The notes: generated from the sequence alone by a model not told the origin. DNA of 64,000 bases from an uncultured Helicobacteraceae bacterium (GCA_910578285.1 CAJTQL010000003.1:165703-229702); one strand, 5' to 3'; positions 16,215 through 26,354 are shown, numbered from the stretch's first letter. Program-made: numbers and translations.

Positions 16215-17834
16215 ATGTTCAAAAAATCTTTTTTTCTGTTTGTATTTTGCCTGTGTTGTACATTGTGGGCAGAGCAGTCGTTTATCGAGACATATATCCG
16301 CAACAAGCCCAAAGGAATTGTGCGCGATTTTTATATTTGGCAATATCTCCACAAGCACAATCCAAGTGCGCATGAACTCCAGAATCTCTATGATTTATTG
16401 AGTGCCACAAATCCCTATTTGCGCCGTGCGATTGCGCATTTGAGCAAGACAACAGCCCTGCCGCGCGATGTGCAATGTGCAAATATGGAATTGAAATTCG
16501 CCCTGCAAACCGACACGACATGCTTTGAGCGCGCGCTCAAAGGCAAATTTGCAAGCGCGAGGTCGTTCAATACAAAAGAACAGCAACGTGCCTTGAAACT
16601 CACAAAGGATTCCACGCTCAAGGCGGCTTTGCAGGTTTTGTTTGCCAAAAATCGTCTCCAATTGCTTGCCAAAAGCGATGCAGCGGTGTTTGCACGCGTG
16701 TATCCCGCGCTAAATGGCAGCGAAAAGCAAAAGATTCCGCTCACGCCGCAAATCCTCCAAACGTTGAGTGCGCAAAAAAACAATGCGTTTTATCGGCTGC
16801 TGCATTCTGTTGCAATGTCAAAAAACAGCCCGCTCAAGCCGTTGTTGTTGCAGAGCGACATCTCCACAGCACCACACAATACACTTTTTGCGTTTGGGCT
16901 CAACGAGCTGCGCTTTGGCAGCAAACAAAAGGCGATGCTATATTTTGCACGTGCACAAATGGCGACTTCCTCGGCATTTTTTGTTGATAGAGCGCTGTTT
17001 TGGCAATATCTCGTGAGTGAGGATTCGCGCTATCTGCACGAGCTGCTCAAGAGCAAGCATGTGAATCTGTTTAGCCTCTATGCCGCCGAGATTCTAGGGA
17101 AGAAGCCCGCGTTTAGCATTCGGTATCATGTCGCAAATCTCTCGAGTGCCGCGCCGCCGTTTAACCCGAGCGACCCCTACCAATGGCAAGAGATTGCGAG
17201 CGCGATTGCTGCAGCAGATCATACGCGCCTTAGCGAGATGATTCCTTATTTCTCCTTTGAAAGCACATTGCCTCATCTCGTCTATTTGCTTGATAGAATC
17301 GAAAAATTTCAACATCATTATTTCATCGTCCCATACGATGGGCTTATCGCTTGGGAGACTGCTGCACAAAAGAGCCTTACACTTGCGATTGCCAAGCAAG
17401 AAAGCCTCTTTTTACCCGCGCTCATCTCGCGTAGCTTCGCGCTTGGGCTCATGCAGATTATGCCCGCAAATATCGAGCCTTTCGCGAAAGAAATGGGGCT
17501 CAAAAATGTCCAATACGATTCGCTTTTTGAACCTGCAGTCGCGCTGCAAATGGGGCGATTTTATTTGAGCAAGCTCGAACGTGAATATCGCCACCCGCTT
17601 TTTGTGGCGTATGCCTACAATGGCGGTCCCACATTTTTGCGCAAATTGCTTGCCAGAGGCGAGCTTTTTCGCAAGAATGCGGCTTTTGAGCCATGGCTTA
17701 GTATGGAGCTCATTCCGTATGAAGAGACGCGATTCTATGGCATGCGCGTGCTTGCAAACTATCTTGTCTATCAGCAACACTTTGGGCAAAAGACGAACCT
17801 ACAGAATCTCTTGAATGAGAGCCTCGTCTATTAG
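16215..17834 (+). CDS. slt: Soluble lytic murein transglycosylase
   Basis: A 539-residue exported enzyme. The signal peptide FKKSFFLFVFCLCCTLWA is followed by a long alpha-superhelical region and a C-terminal SLT domain. The catalytic Glu is in AIAKQESLF, followed by SRSFALGLMQIMPAN and YAYNGGP, the usual GLMQ and AYNAG-type motifs. It cleaves the MurNAc-GlcNAc bond in periplasmic peptidoglycan. The ATG at 16215 opens the signal peptide; an open frame 31 codons further upstream overlaps the small motility gene. It ends tail to tail, with a 4-base overlap, on the TSUP gene. Confidence 0.93.
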   Translation: MFKKSFFLFVFCLCCTLWAEQSFIETYIRNKPKGIVRDFYIWQYLHKHNPSAHELQNLYDLLSATNPYLRRAIAHLSKTTALPRDVQCANMELKFALQTDTTCFERALKGKFASARSFNTKEQQRALKLTKDSTLKAALQVLFAKNRLQLLAKSDAAVFARVYPALNGSEKQKIPLTPQILQTLSAQKNNAFYRLLHSVAMSKNSPLKPLLLQSDISTAPHNTLFAFGLNELRFGSKQKAMLYFARAQMATSSAFFVDRALFWQYLVSEDSRYLHELLKSKHVNLFSLYAAEILGKKPAFSIRYHVANLSSAAPPFNPSDPYQWQEIASAIAAADHTRLSEMIPYFSFESTLPHLVYLLDRIEKFQHHYFIVPYDGLIAWETAAQKSLTLAIAKQESLFLPALISRSFALGLMQIMPANIEPFAKEMGLKNVQYDSLFEPAVALQMGRFYLSKLEREYRHPLFVAYAYNGGPTFLRKLLARGELFRKNAAFEPWLSMELIPYEETRFYGMRVLANYLVYQQHFGQKTNLQNLLNESLVY

Positions 17835-18586
17835 GATTCGAGCAGCTTTTGAATCATTGCAGCAATCACGAGTGCATAGAGTGCAACGAGTGCATAGCGA
17901 TGTTTCTTCGCGTCAATGACACGAAGTAGCGCGATTCCAATCGAGACGCCAACCAAAGACGCGACACCAACGGTCGCACCTTGCACATATTGTACATAGC
18001 CATGATAAGCGAGGCTTGCAAAGCCAGAGACTGAAGCGAAAATGATAAAAAATAAAGAAATTGGGATTGCTTGTTTGGAATTGATATGCAGATAGAGGCT
18101 AAGGAGTGGGACGAGTATGAGTCCACCACCGATTCCAAGCGAAATGGCAAACACGCCCGTGAGCGCACCGATTGTGATGAGGACAAGCTTGTTTGGATTC
18201 TGCCGCCTCACGCCCACAACATCGCTTGCTTTGAAAAGAAAGCGCCAGAGTGCGCCGATTGCAAGCAGCAAAAATAGAATCGTGAGTACAAACGCACTCA
18301 ATGTGTCGACAACAACCCCACTAAAAGCCGCACCAATCAGCCCGCCAATACCAACCCATAGCCCTTCATCAAAATTGAGATTGCCTTTTTTGTAGTTCAT
18401 ATACGAGCCCCACAGCGAAGAGAACATCATTTGCATGACCGAGATTCCAATCGCTGTTTTGATGTCGAGCCCTAGTAACATTATTGCGGGCACGATGAGC
18501 GTTCCGCCTCCGATACCAAAAAAGCCAGCAAAGATTCCAGACAACAGCCCAAGCCCAAGCAATATAACACTATCCAACCATTCCAT
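17831..18586 (-). CDS. TSUP-family permease (TauE/SafE type)
   Basis: A 251-residue protein with about eight membrane helices. The two halves each carry the family glycine motif: GIFAGFFGIGGGTLIVPAIM near residue 18 and GVFAISLGIGGGLILVPLLS near residue 150. Family members export or import sulfite, sulfoacetate, thiosulfate and similar anions; substrate cannot be assigned here. There are no sulfur-metabolism genes next door. It faces away from the DnaJ-like gene, with 188 bases between them. Confidence 0.9.
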   Translation of the reverse strand: MEWLDSVILLGLGLLSGIFAGFFGIGGGTLIVPAIMLLGLDIKTAIGISVMQMMFSSLWGSYMNYKKGNLNFDEGLWVGIGGLIGAAFSGVVVDTLSAFVLTILFLLLAIGALWRFLFKASDVVGVRRQNPNKLVLITIGALTGVFAISLGIGGGLILVPLLSLYLHINSKQAIPISLFFIIFASVSGFASLAYHGYVQYVQGATVGVASLVGVSIGIALLRVIDAKKHRYALVALYALVIAAMIQKLLES

Positions 18587-18774
18587 TGCATGCTCCTTTT
18601 ATCGCGATTATAGCATTATCAATGAAGTTGTATGGAAATTGCATTCTTTTTAGGGAGTTTTGAGAAACTGCGGTGTAGAATCCAACGAAGAGAAATGGAA
18701 AATTGTGGAATGCACTTTGCTAGCGATCCATACAATAAATGCATGCGTTTGTGGTTACAGAGGGAGTGAAAGAC

Positions 18775-19575
18775 ATGATGAAAGTCGAGTTGTTGCAGCA
18801 ATATGTTCAGATTAGCGTGAGTCGCTATTCTGAATTTTTGCCACGTGCAATTTCGTTCGCGATGCGACATTTTTCTCGTAGCTATCGGCTTTCTAGCTCG
18901 ATTCTCATTCTCGATGATGGCGAGCGGTTGAAAAAGGATTATTTTCTCAATTGGGCATATCATGTCGGCTTGCAAAAAGAATCGATTGAGGAGAGCGCGA
19001 GCTTTGAAGAGATTTTGCAACACAGCTATCTGCCAATTCGGATTAAGATTGTCGATGAGACAGGCATGCTCGAGCAAATCCGCGTCTCGCTTCGTGTGAT
19101 AAAAACCCACCAAGTTGCCATTTTGCTCGACCACCCCAATCGCCTTGCTCGCCGCTATTTGCTTGCGCTGTTCAAGGATTTTTTGTTGGGCTACAACAAC
19201 AAGGAGTTGTTTCTTGATTCGAGCATTGATGGCTTTTGGGAAGTCCTTATGGGGCTCATTTCGCAAAAAATTATCCACAACATCGTATTGAATTTTGACT
19301 ATGAGACTTTCAAGGCATGCGCGGGCTTTGAGAATAGCAATCTCGAATACCTCACCAAAGACGAGGCGCTATTGCGCAAGAGTCTCAAAACCCTAAGCTG
19401 TGGCATTAATGATGATTGGGAAACGATTAAAAACCGCTACATTGACCTTGCACGCACCTATCACCCAGACCGCGTTTATGGACAAGATGAAGCGATTGTT
19501 GAGAGCTATGCGGAGAAATTCCGCGACATTCAGGCTGCCTATGAAGTCCTCAAAGGGCGGCTGTGTAGCGTATGA
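18775..19575 (+). CDS. DnaJ-domain protein upstream of nadK
   Basis: A 266-residue protein with a C-terminal J domain of about 60 residues carrying the HPD triad (His230-Pro-Asp in ARTYHPDRV) and ending in FRDIQAAYEVLKGRL. The first 200 residues have no motif I recognise; they are helical with mixed charge. J domains stimulate DnaK ATPase, so this is probably a specialised co-chaperone. The ATG at 18775 follows GAGGGAG; 12 upstream codons are open but lack a ribosome site. Its last four bases overlap nadK (ATGA), so the pair is translated together. Confidence 0.8.
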   Translation: MMKVELLQQYVQISVSRYSEFLPRAISFAMRHFSRSYRLSSSILILDDGERLKKDYFLNWAYHVGLQKESIEESASFEEILQHSYLPIRIKIVDETGMLEQIRVSLRVIKTHQVAILLDHPNRLARRYLLALFKDFLLGYNNKELFLDSSIDGFWEVLMGLISQKIIHNIVLNFDYETFKACAGFENSNLEYLTKDEALLRKSLKTLSCGINDDWETIKNRYIDLARTYHPDRVYGQDEAIVESYAEKFRDIQAAYEVLKGRLCSV

Positions 19576-20507
19576 GACAATTTCGCAATATTGGCGTGAT
19601 TCTGCGCCCCAACATGCCATCTTTGGCAGCCTATTACCACGAAATCAAGGCGATTTTCAAGCATTACAATCTCACAACCATACTCGATAGCTCGAGTGCA
19701 GAGATGATTCAATGCGATGAGGGGCTCACATTTGAAGAATTGCTGCAATGTGTCGATTTGCTGCTTGCTGTTGGCGGGGACGGAACATTGCTTGCGCTCA
19801 TTCGCCGTTCATATGGTTCGCAAATCCCTGTAGTGGGCGTGAATATGGGACGCATGGGATTCTTAGCCGAAATCTATCGCAACGAAGTGAGCCTATTGTG
19901 CGAATGCCTCGTGAATGATGAATATTCTATCCATGAAGCCCTCATGCTCGAGGGCGAGCTGCAATGGCATGGTAAATATCCGCTGCTTGTCGATACAATC
20001 GGTGTGCATTATGGCAAAACAGCATGTATACATTCGGCAGAAGAAAAAACCATTCATTTTTTCGCTTTTAACGAATTTACGCTAATGCGCAGCGACACAT
20101 TTGGCATGATTTACCCGCAAATTTCGATTGTTACCGAAGAAGACTGCAAGCCATTCAGCAGCTTTGGCGGTGATGGGTTGCTCATTTCAACACCGCATGG
20201 ATCGACAGCCTACAACATCAGCGCAGGAGGACCAATTCTCTATCCCTTTTCTGAAAATATTATCCTCACGCCCATCTGTGCGCATTCACTCACGCAATGC
20301 CCTCTCGTGCTTTCTTCTGACTTTGTGCTGTGTTTTGAGCTGCTCGAGCCAAGTGCGGCGAGCCTGCTCATTGATGGACAGAGGCGTACGAAATTTGAAT
20401 TTGGTAGCCGCCTTTTTGTGCGCAAAGCCACGCAGAGCGCGCTATTGTTGCACACCAAACATTATGACTATTTCAAAATCTTGCGCGAAAAATTCCGTTG
20501 GGGTTGA
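19572..20507 (+). CDS. nadK: NAD kinase
   Basis: A 311-residue enzyme making NADP from NAD. The GGDGT motif is at residues 68-72 (LLAVGGDGTLLALIRRS), followed by GVNMGRMGFLAE and DGLLISTPHGSTAYNISAGGP, the NAD-binding and Gly-rich motifs. It is slightly longer than the usual 270-300 residues. It is coupled to the upstream DnaJ-like gene and lies 20 bases before recN, the same nadK-recN pair as in H. pylori (HP1394-HP1393 as I recall). Confidence 0.96.
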   Translation: MRQFRNIGVILRPNMPSLAAYYHEIKAIFKHYNLTTILDSSSAEMIQCDEGLTFEELLQCVDLLLAVGGDGTLLALIRRSYGSQIPVVGVNMGRMGFLAEIYRNEVSLLCECLVNDEYSIHEALMLEGELQWHGKYPLLVDTIGVHYGKTACIHSAEEKTIHFFAFNEFTLMRSDTFGMIYPQISIVTEEDCKPFSSFGGDGLLISTPHGSTAYNISAGGPILYPFSENIILTPICAHSLTQCPLVLSSDFVLCFELLEPSAASLLIDGQRRTKFEFGSRLFVRKATQSALLLHTKHYDYFKILREKFRWG

Positions 20508-20527
20508 GCGTATCGAAAGTAACAACA

Positions 20528-22066
20528 ATGATTTATGAAATCCTTATTAAAAATTCTCCCGTTTTCAAAGAAATCCATCTCGAGCTAAGTAGCGGCTTTA
20601 ACGCGTTTAGCGGCGCGAGCGGTGTGGGTAAGTCAATTCTTATGGAATCCATACTTGCACTTTTTGGGCATAAAGACAGCAATGCGTCTGTGATAGAGGC
20701 GCATTTTGATAGGGCGCTTGACCTACAAGATTGGGGGATTGAGAGCGAAGAGGAAACGGTTCTCTCGATTCTCAAAAAAGACAAGACGCGCTATTTTATC
20801 AATTCCCAAAGTGTTTCAAAAAATCGCGTCATTGACATCACATCGGGATTTGTCAAATATCTTGGCTCGCGCAATGCGCACATCGAGGACGGCTATATCC
20901 GCACATTGCTCGACTTGTTCATCGCGCAAAAATCGCCAACTTTTGCGGAATCTCTGGGCGCTCATGTAGAACTTTTTGCGCGCACACAAGCGCTCGAAAA
21001 AGAGCTGGCTGCCTTGCAACAAAAGGAGCAGCAGCTCGAAGAGCTCAAAGAGTTTGCACGTTTTGAGATTCAAAAAATCACGTCTATCGCGCCTAAAGCG
21101 GGTGAATATGACAAATTGCTCGCCCAAAAACGGCTGCTTTCAAAAGCCGAGAAGCTCGGCGCACTTGCGCAGCTCACTGATGATTTCATCGACAAAGGCG
21201 ATTGCGCTATGCAGTTGCTCGCGCTTGTTGAGCGCGATGGCGCATTTTTGCAAGAGGCACTTTTGGAATTGCGCAACATTGTCGAGGACGAAAAAGAGCG
21301 GCTCGAGGATTTACTCGAGATTGATGCAGGCGCGCTGCTTGAGCGTATTTCGCAGCTTTCTGATATTCGCAAACGTTATGGTAGCGAAGAACAAGCGCTC
21401 GAACATCTTGCGCAAAAAAAGGTCGAGCTGCAATCGTATGAGAATCTCGAGCAGAGCAAGATTGCGCTCGAAAAAGAGATCGCACAATCGCGACAAAAAC
21501 GTGATGCAAACAGCCAAAGATTACATGATGAGCGCGCAAAAACCCTCAAAGACTTCGAGAGCGCCTTGAATGCGCTGTTGCAAATCTTGCATTTGCGCCC
21601 CTCGATTCTGTCGTTGCAAGAAACGCATGAAATGCCCAGCGGGCATGATGATGTGGCGCTGTGCCTCAAGGACACCGAGCTCAAAAAGCTAAGTGCAGGC
21701 GAGTTTAGCCGTGTACGCCTCGCGCTCATGGCGCTTGAGGTGGGGTTGTGCAAGAAGGTTGGGGTGCTCATTCTCGATGAGGTCGATGCGAATCTAAGCG
21801 GCGAAGAATCCGAGGGAGTCGCCAAGATTTTGCGCATGCTCGCCAAGAGCTATCAAATCCTTGCGATTTCGCACCAGCCGCATATCCCAATTTTGTGCAA
21901 CAGGCATTTTTTGGTCTATAAGTCCAAGAATGGTGACAATATGAGTGCAATCAAGCAGCTTGATAAAGATGGGCAGATTCAAGAGATTGCGCGCATGATT
22001 AGCGGCGCGAAGATTACCAAAGAAGCGCTACAATTTGCGGCAAAAGCTTTGGGGCAGAAGTCGTAA
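20528..22066 (+). CDS. recN: DNA repair ATPase RecN
   Basis: A 512-residue SMC-like ATPase for double-strand-break repair. Walker A is ASGVGKSIL, near residue 34. Two long coiled-coil arms (about 150-220 and 270-345) enclose a hinge. The ABC signature is KKLSAGEFSRVRLAL, and Walker B is VLILDEVDANLSGEE. The start at 20528 (MIYEILIKNSP) fits family N-termini; the open frame begins 10 codons earlier inside nadK. It is shorter than E. coli RecN, as usual in Campylobacterota. Confidence 0.95.
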   Translation: MIYEILIKNSPVFKEIHLELSSGFNAFSGASGVGKSILMESILALFGHKDSNASVIEAHFDRALDLQDWGIESEEETVLSILKKDKTRYFINSQSVSKNRVIDITSGFVKYLGSRNAHIEDGYIRTLLDLFIAQKSPTFAESLGAHVELFARTQALEKELAALQQKEQQLEELKEFARFEIQKITSIAPKAGEYDKLLAQKRLLSKAEKLGALAQLTDDFIDKGDCAMQLLALVERDGAFLQEALLELRNIVEDEKERLEDLLEIDAGALLERISQLSDIRKRYGSEEQALEHLAQKKVELQSYENLEQSKIALEKEIAQSRQKRDANSQRLHDERAKTLKDFESALNALLQILHLRPSILSLQETHEMPSGHDDVALCLKDTELKKLSAGEFSRVRLALMALEVGLCKKVGVLILDEVDANLSGEESEGVAKILRMLAKSYQILAISHQPHIPILCNRHFLVYKSKNGDNMSAIKQLDKDGQIQEIARMISGAKITKEALQFAAKALGQKS

Positions 22067-22105
22067 TTGCGATTTGATACTATTGCCAAAACCACGCTTT
22101 TGTGC

Positions 22106-22111
22106 TATAAT
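22106..22111 (+). promoter_or_regulatory. Promoter -10 for uvrA that decides its start codon
   Basis: TGTGCTATAAT is an extended -10. Transcription would begin around 22117-22119, after the ATG at 22114, so the uvrA start must be the downstream GTG at 22141, which has AAAGGG seven bases upstream. Confidence 0.65.
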
Positions 22112-22140
22112 CTATGCCATTTTTTGCCAAAGGGTGCGTT

Positions 22141-24948
22141 GTGTCCGAGATTGAGATTATTGGTGCAAAAGAAAACAACCTGAAAAATATTCACCTCAAA
22201 ATTCCCAAAGACAAGCTGATTGTTTTTACTGGTCTTAGCGGCAGCGGCAAATCAACACTTGCTTTTGAGACGCTCTATGCCGAAGGGCAGAGGCGCTATA
22301 TCGAATCTCTAAGCAGCTATGCGCGCCAATTTTTAGACAAAATGGGCAAGCCTAATGTGGACAAAATCAACGGACTCATGCCCGCCATTGCGATTGACCA
22401 AAAAAGCACAAGCAAAAATCCGCGCTCAACGGTTGGGACGATTACCGAAATCTATGACTATCTCCGCTTGCTCTATGCGCGTGTTGGGACACAACATTGC
22501 CATTTATGCGACAAGCCCATTTCGCAGATGAGCGCAAGCGACATCATCAATCAAATCTTGCTTCTACCACAAGATTCAAAAATGCTCATTCTCGCGCCGA
22601 TTGTCAAAGACAAAAAGGGGACATTTGCTGATAGGATCGAATCTCTAAGGCGCAAGGGCTATGTGCGCGTGCAGATTGATGGCGTGATGACGCGACTTGA
22701 TGAGGAGATTGAGCTTAGCAAGACAAAAAAGCACACAATTAAGGTTGTGATTGATAGAATTACGCAAAATAGTGAGAACAAAGAACGAATTGCGCAGGCA
22801 GTTGAGCGCGCACTTGTCGAATCTTATGGTGAGGTGGAGATTGAGTGCATTGGTGAAAATGGGCAAAAGCCCGAGTTTCTGCATTATAGCGAGCATCTGG
22901 CGTGTTTTGATTGCAAGGTGAGCTTCGAGCCGCTCGAGCCGCTTAGCTTTAGCTTCAATTCACCCAAAGGTGCTTGCCCTGAATGCGATGGACTGGGTAT
23001 GCGCTATGCAATTGATATGAAAAAAATCATCAATTCCCACCTGCCGCTTGCTGATGGTGGTATCAAGGTGATTTATGGTTTCTCGCGAAGCTATTATTTT
23101 GAACTCTTTAAGGCACTCTGCAAAGCCGAATCGATTGACATTTCCAAAACCTTTGAAGATCTCGAAGAATACCAACAAAAAATGATTCTGCATGGCAGCG
23201 CGCAAGAACTCAAGTTTGCATGGAAAGACAATATGATTAAACGGCAGTGGGAGGGGCTGTTCAAGATTGCGTATGATATTTTCAAAGACAAAGCAGATTT
23301 GAGCGATTTTATGAGCGAAAAAGTCTGCGATATGTGCGGTGGACATCGGCTCAACCGCGCTTCGCTAAGCGTCAAGGTTGCTGGGCGTGGAATCGGCGCA
23401 CTACTTGATGATAGCATTGCCGATAGTTGCCGTTTTTTTGAGCAGGATTCCAATTTTATTTATCTTAGCGCACAAAATCACACCATTGCCGCACCGATTC
23501 TCAAAGAAATCCGCGAGAGACTATTCTTTTTGCGTGAAGTCGGATTATCATATCTTAGCCTCGGACGCGATGCACGCAGCATTAGTGGTGGAGAATCGCA
23601 GCGAATCCGCATTGCAAGTCAAATTGGCAGTGGTCTCACGGGCGTGATGTATGTACTCGATGAGCCGAGCATTGGGCTGCATGAGCGCGATACAATGAAG
23701 CTGATTAAGACATTACGCAATCTCCAAGAGAAAGACAACACGGTGATTGTCGTTGAGCATGATAAAGAGACAATCATGGCTGCTGATTTTGTGGTTGATA
23801 TTGGACCAGGAGCGGGCAAGAACGGAGGTGAAGTGATTTTTTCAGGAACGACCGATTCGCTGTTGCGCACTAACACAATAACAGCACAATACCTCACAGG
23901 AGTCAAAAAGATTGAATATTTTCACCGCCGCGCGCAAAAAAAGTGGCTCAATATCACGAATGTCAATATCAATAATATTCATAACCTTAATATACGGATT
24001 CCGCTTGGCAATTTCGTGTGTGTTACGGGCGTAAGCGGCAGCGGCAAAAGTTCGCTTGTGCTTCAAACTCTTTTGCCTGTGGCACAAGAGCTGCTCAATA
24101 ATGCGCGCAAAGTGAAGAAGGTTGATGGTGTTGGGATTGATGGGCTCGAGCAGCTCGACAAAGTCATCTACCTTGACCAAAGCCCCATCGGGCGCACGCC
24201 GCGCAGTAACCCAGCAACCTATACGGGCATAATGGACGAGATTCGAAGTCTTTTTGCTGAAACAAAAGAATCCAAGATTCGTGGGTATGGTGTCGGACGC
24301 TTTAGCTTCAATGTCAAAGGTGGACGTTGTGAAAAATGTCAAGGCGAAGGTGAGATTAAAATCGAAATGCACTTCTTGCCCGATGTGCTTGTGAAATGCG
24401 ATAGTTGCATGGGGCAGCGCTACAACCCCCAAACGCTCGAAATCACCTATAAGGGCAAGAATATTGCCGAAATCTTGAATATGAGCGTGAGCGAAGCACT
24501 CGAATTTTTTGCGCCATTGCCACGAATCGCGCAAAAACTTCAAACGCTCGATGATGTTGGGCTTGGCTACATCAGCCTCGGGCAAAATGCCGTAACGTTA
24601 AGTGGAGGCGAGGCACAACGAATCAAGCTCGCGCGTGAGCTTGCACGCAAAGATACAGGCGCGACACTCTATATCCTAGATGAACCCACAACAGGGCTGC
24701 ATTTTGCCGATATTGATAAGCTTACGAAAGTGTTGCATCATTTTGCGAGTTTGGGAAATAGCGTGATTGTGATTGAACATAATCTCGATATGATAAAGAA
24801 TGCTGATTATGTGATTGATATGGGACCAGATGGCGGCATTGGCGGTGGTGCGCTCGTGGATTGTGGCACACCCGAAGAGATTGCCAAGCGATTTGAGCAA
24901 ACAGGGAGCTATACGGGCAAGTTCTTGGCTGCCGAGCTTGGGCTCTAG
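22141..24948 (+). CDS. uvrA: Excinuclease ABC subunit A
   Basis: A 935-residue damage sensor of nucleotide excision repair. The first ABC unit has Walker A GLSGSGKSTLA, a zinc module (CHLCDK ... CDMCGG), signature SISGGESQRIRIA and Walker B VMYVLDEPSIGLHERD. The second has GVSGSGKSSL, zinc finger CEKCQGEGE...CDSCMGQRY, signature LSGGEAQRIKLA and LYILDEPTTGLHFAD. All are complete. The start is GTG at 22141 (see promoter). It acts with Mfd at the left edge of the window and UvrB/UvrC elsewhere. The next gene, a helicase, follows 8 bases after the stop. Confidence 0.98.
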   Translation: MSEIEIIGAKENNLKNIHLKIPKDKLIVFTGLSGSGKSTLAFETLYAEGQRRYIESLSSYARQFLDKMGKPNVDKINGLMPAIAIDQKSTSKNPRSTVGTITEIYDYLRLLYARVGTQHCHLCDKPISQMSASDIINQILLLPQDSKMLILAPIVKDKKGTFADRIESLRRKGYVRVQIDGVMTRLDEEIELSKTKKHTIKVVIDRITQNSENKERIAQAVERALVESYGEVEIECIGENGQKPEFLHYSEHLACFDCKVSFEPLEPLSFSFNSPKGACPECDGLGMRYAIDMKKIINSHLPLADGGIKVIYGFSRSYYFELFKALCKAESIDISKTFEDLEEYQQKMILHGSAQELKFAWKDNMIKRQWEGLFKIAYDIFKDKADLSDFMSEKVCDMCGGHRLNRASLSVKVAGRGIGALLDDSIADSCRFFEQDSNFIYLSAQNHTIAAPILKEIRERLFFLREVGLSYLSLGRDARSISGGESQRIRIASQIGSGLTGVMYVLDEPSIGLHERDTMKLIKTLRNLQEKDNTVIVVEHDKETIMAADFVVDIGPGAGKNGGEVIFSGTTDSLLRTNTITAQYLTGVKKIEYFHRRAQKKWLNITNVNINNIHNLNIRIPLGNFVCVTGVSGSGKSSLVLQTLLPVAQELLNNARKVKKVDGVGIDGLEQLDKVIYLDQSPIGRTPRSNPATYTGIMDEIRSLFAETKESKIRGYGVGRFSFNVKGGRCEKCQGEGEIKIEMHFLPDVLVKCDSCMGQRYNPQTLEITYKGKNIAEILNMSVSEALEFFAPLPRIAQKLQTLDDVGLGYISLGQNAVTLSGGEAQRIKLARELARKDTGATLYILDEPTTGLHFADIDKLTKVLHHFASLGNSVIVIEHNLDMIKNADYVIDMGPDGGIGGGALVDCGTPEEIAKRFEQTGSYTGKFLAAELGL

Positions 24949-24956
24949 GGATTTTT

Positions 24957-26354
24957 ATGCGCCTCACAGATGAGCAGCAAGCCATCATAGAATCGGCTCG
25001 CAATTTGCCACAAGGTGGGGTACTCAAGATTCAAGCAGCTGCTGGTTCGGGCAAAACCTTTATTCTCTTGCAAATCGCGCAGGCTCTGCCACAAGCCTCG
25101 TTTCTCTATCTCGCCTTCAATCGTTCGATTGTTGACGCAATGCACAACAAGGCGACAAAAAACATGACCGTCAAGACCACACATGCGCTTGCGTATAGCC
25201 ACATCTTGACGCAAAACTATCCCGATATGCAGCCACGCAAAGACTACACCGCATTTGAGATTGGCGAGATTTTGGAGAATCGCAACTACCATTACATCGC
25301 ACGTGTGCGGCAGATTCTCTATGATTTTTGCAATAGCAGGCTTGAAGACTTCAGCATGCGTTTGGGCGAAGGCTATCAAGATGCGCAAAAAATTTACACA
25401 ATGATGAGGCGAGGCGAGATTCCCTTTACACATTCTTTTTATCTCAAGGAATATCAGCTGCTTCCTACACAAAAACGGAAGCTTGATTATGATTATGTTT
25501 TGCTTGACGAAGCACAAGACACAAACGAAGTAACGCTCGATATTTTTTTGCAAATGCCATGCCGCAAGATTTTGGTTGGAGACGAGCACCAAAGCATTTA
25601 TGGTTTTCGGGGAGCGTTCAATGCCCTAAGTCATATCAACACGTCCTACAAACACGTGCTCACGCATTGCTTTCGCACACCGCAATGCTATCTCGACAAG
25701 GCAATCTTTTTTCTCAATCATTTCAAAGATTTGCCACAGAATGTGCGGATTGTGTCTGTGATTTCACAAAGCCGCGATTGTGCTACAAGCGCGATTTTGA
25801 CGCGCACAAATGCAAAGATTGTCGAGATTATCGCCAAGAATGCGAGTAATACATTGCAACTGCTCAAGAATCCCGATGAGATTTTTGCAACGATTCTCTC
25901 GCTCAAGGCGTTGCAAGAAGGCAGCAAAGAACACATTGCTGTGCCGCATTTGCAGTATCTCAAAAAATTTAGAAATCTTGACGAAGTGCAGCAATATGCC
26001 GAGGACACGAATGAGCCCGAGCTGAAATATTCGATTTTTGTGCTCAATCAATACGGCAGAGACATTGTGCATTTGTATCGCAAGGCAAAAAAACTCTATC
26101 AAAACAAAGAGGGCACGGCGCTCATGACGACACACACGGCAAAAGGATTGGAGTTTGACTGCGTAACAATCGAAGATGATTTTAGCAATCTCTATGAACA
26201 ACACCAAAAGCTCTTTGCACAGGGGAGAATCGGACAAATCGCATTCCAAAAATTTTATGAAGAAATCAATCTCTACTATGTCGCCATAACACGTACAAAA
26301 AAGCAGCTCATTGACAAAAGTCAAAATGATTTTTTCTACAAAATGAATCTTTAA
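24957..26354 (+). CDS. UvrD-superfamily helicase, FBH1-like
   Basis: A 465-residue SF1 helicase. Motif I is QAAAGSGKT (residues 27-35). It is followed by FLYLAFNRSIVDAM and KTTHALAYSH, the pattern seen in FBH1-type helicases. Motif II is YVLLDEAQDTNE, motif III ILVGDEHQSIYGFRGA, motif V TTHTAKGLEFDCVTI and motif VI YVAITRTKKQL. All helicase motifs are present but the protein is far shorter than UvrD (about 680), because the 1B/2B insertions are small. Eukaryotic FBH1 takes apart RAD51 filaments; a similar anti-recombinase role is only inference. It is probably co-transcribed with uvrA. Confidence 0.88.
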   Translation: MRLTDEQQAIIESARNLPQGGVLKIQAAAGSGKTFILLQIAQALPQASFLYLAFNRSIVDAMHNKATKNMTVKTTHALAYSHILTQNYPDMQPRKDYTAFEIGEILENRNYHYIARVRQILYDFCNSRLEDFSMRLGEGYQDAQKIYTMMRRGEIPFTHSFYLKEYQLLPTQKRKLDYDYVLLDEAQDTNEVTLDIFLQMPCRKILVGDEHQSIYGFRGAFNALSHINTSYKHVLTHCFRTPQCYLDKAIFFLNHFKDLPQNVRIVSVISQSRDCATSAILTRTNAKIVEIIAKNASNTLQLLKNPDEIFATILSLKALQEGSKEHIAVPHLQYLKKFRNLDEVQQYAEDTNEPELKYSIFVLNQYGRDIVHLYRKAKKLYQNKEGTALMTTHTAKGLEFDCVTIEDDFSNLYEQHQKLFAQGRIGQIAFQKFYEEINLYYVAITRTKKQLIDKSQNDFFYKMNL

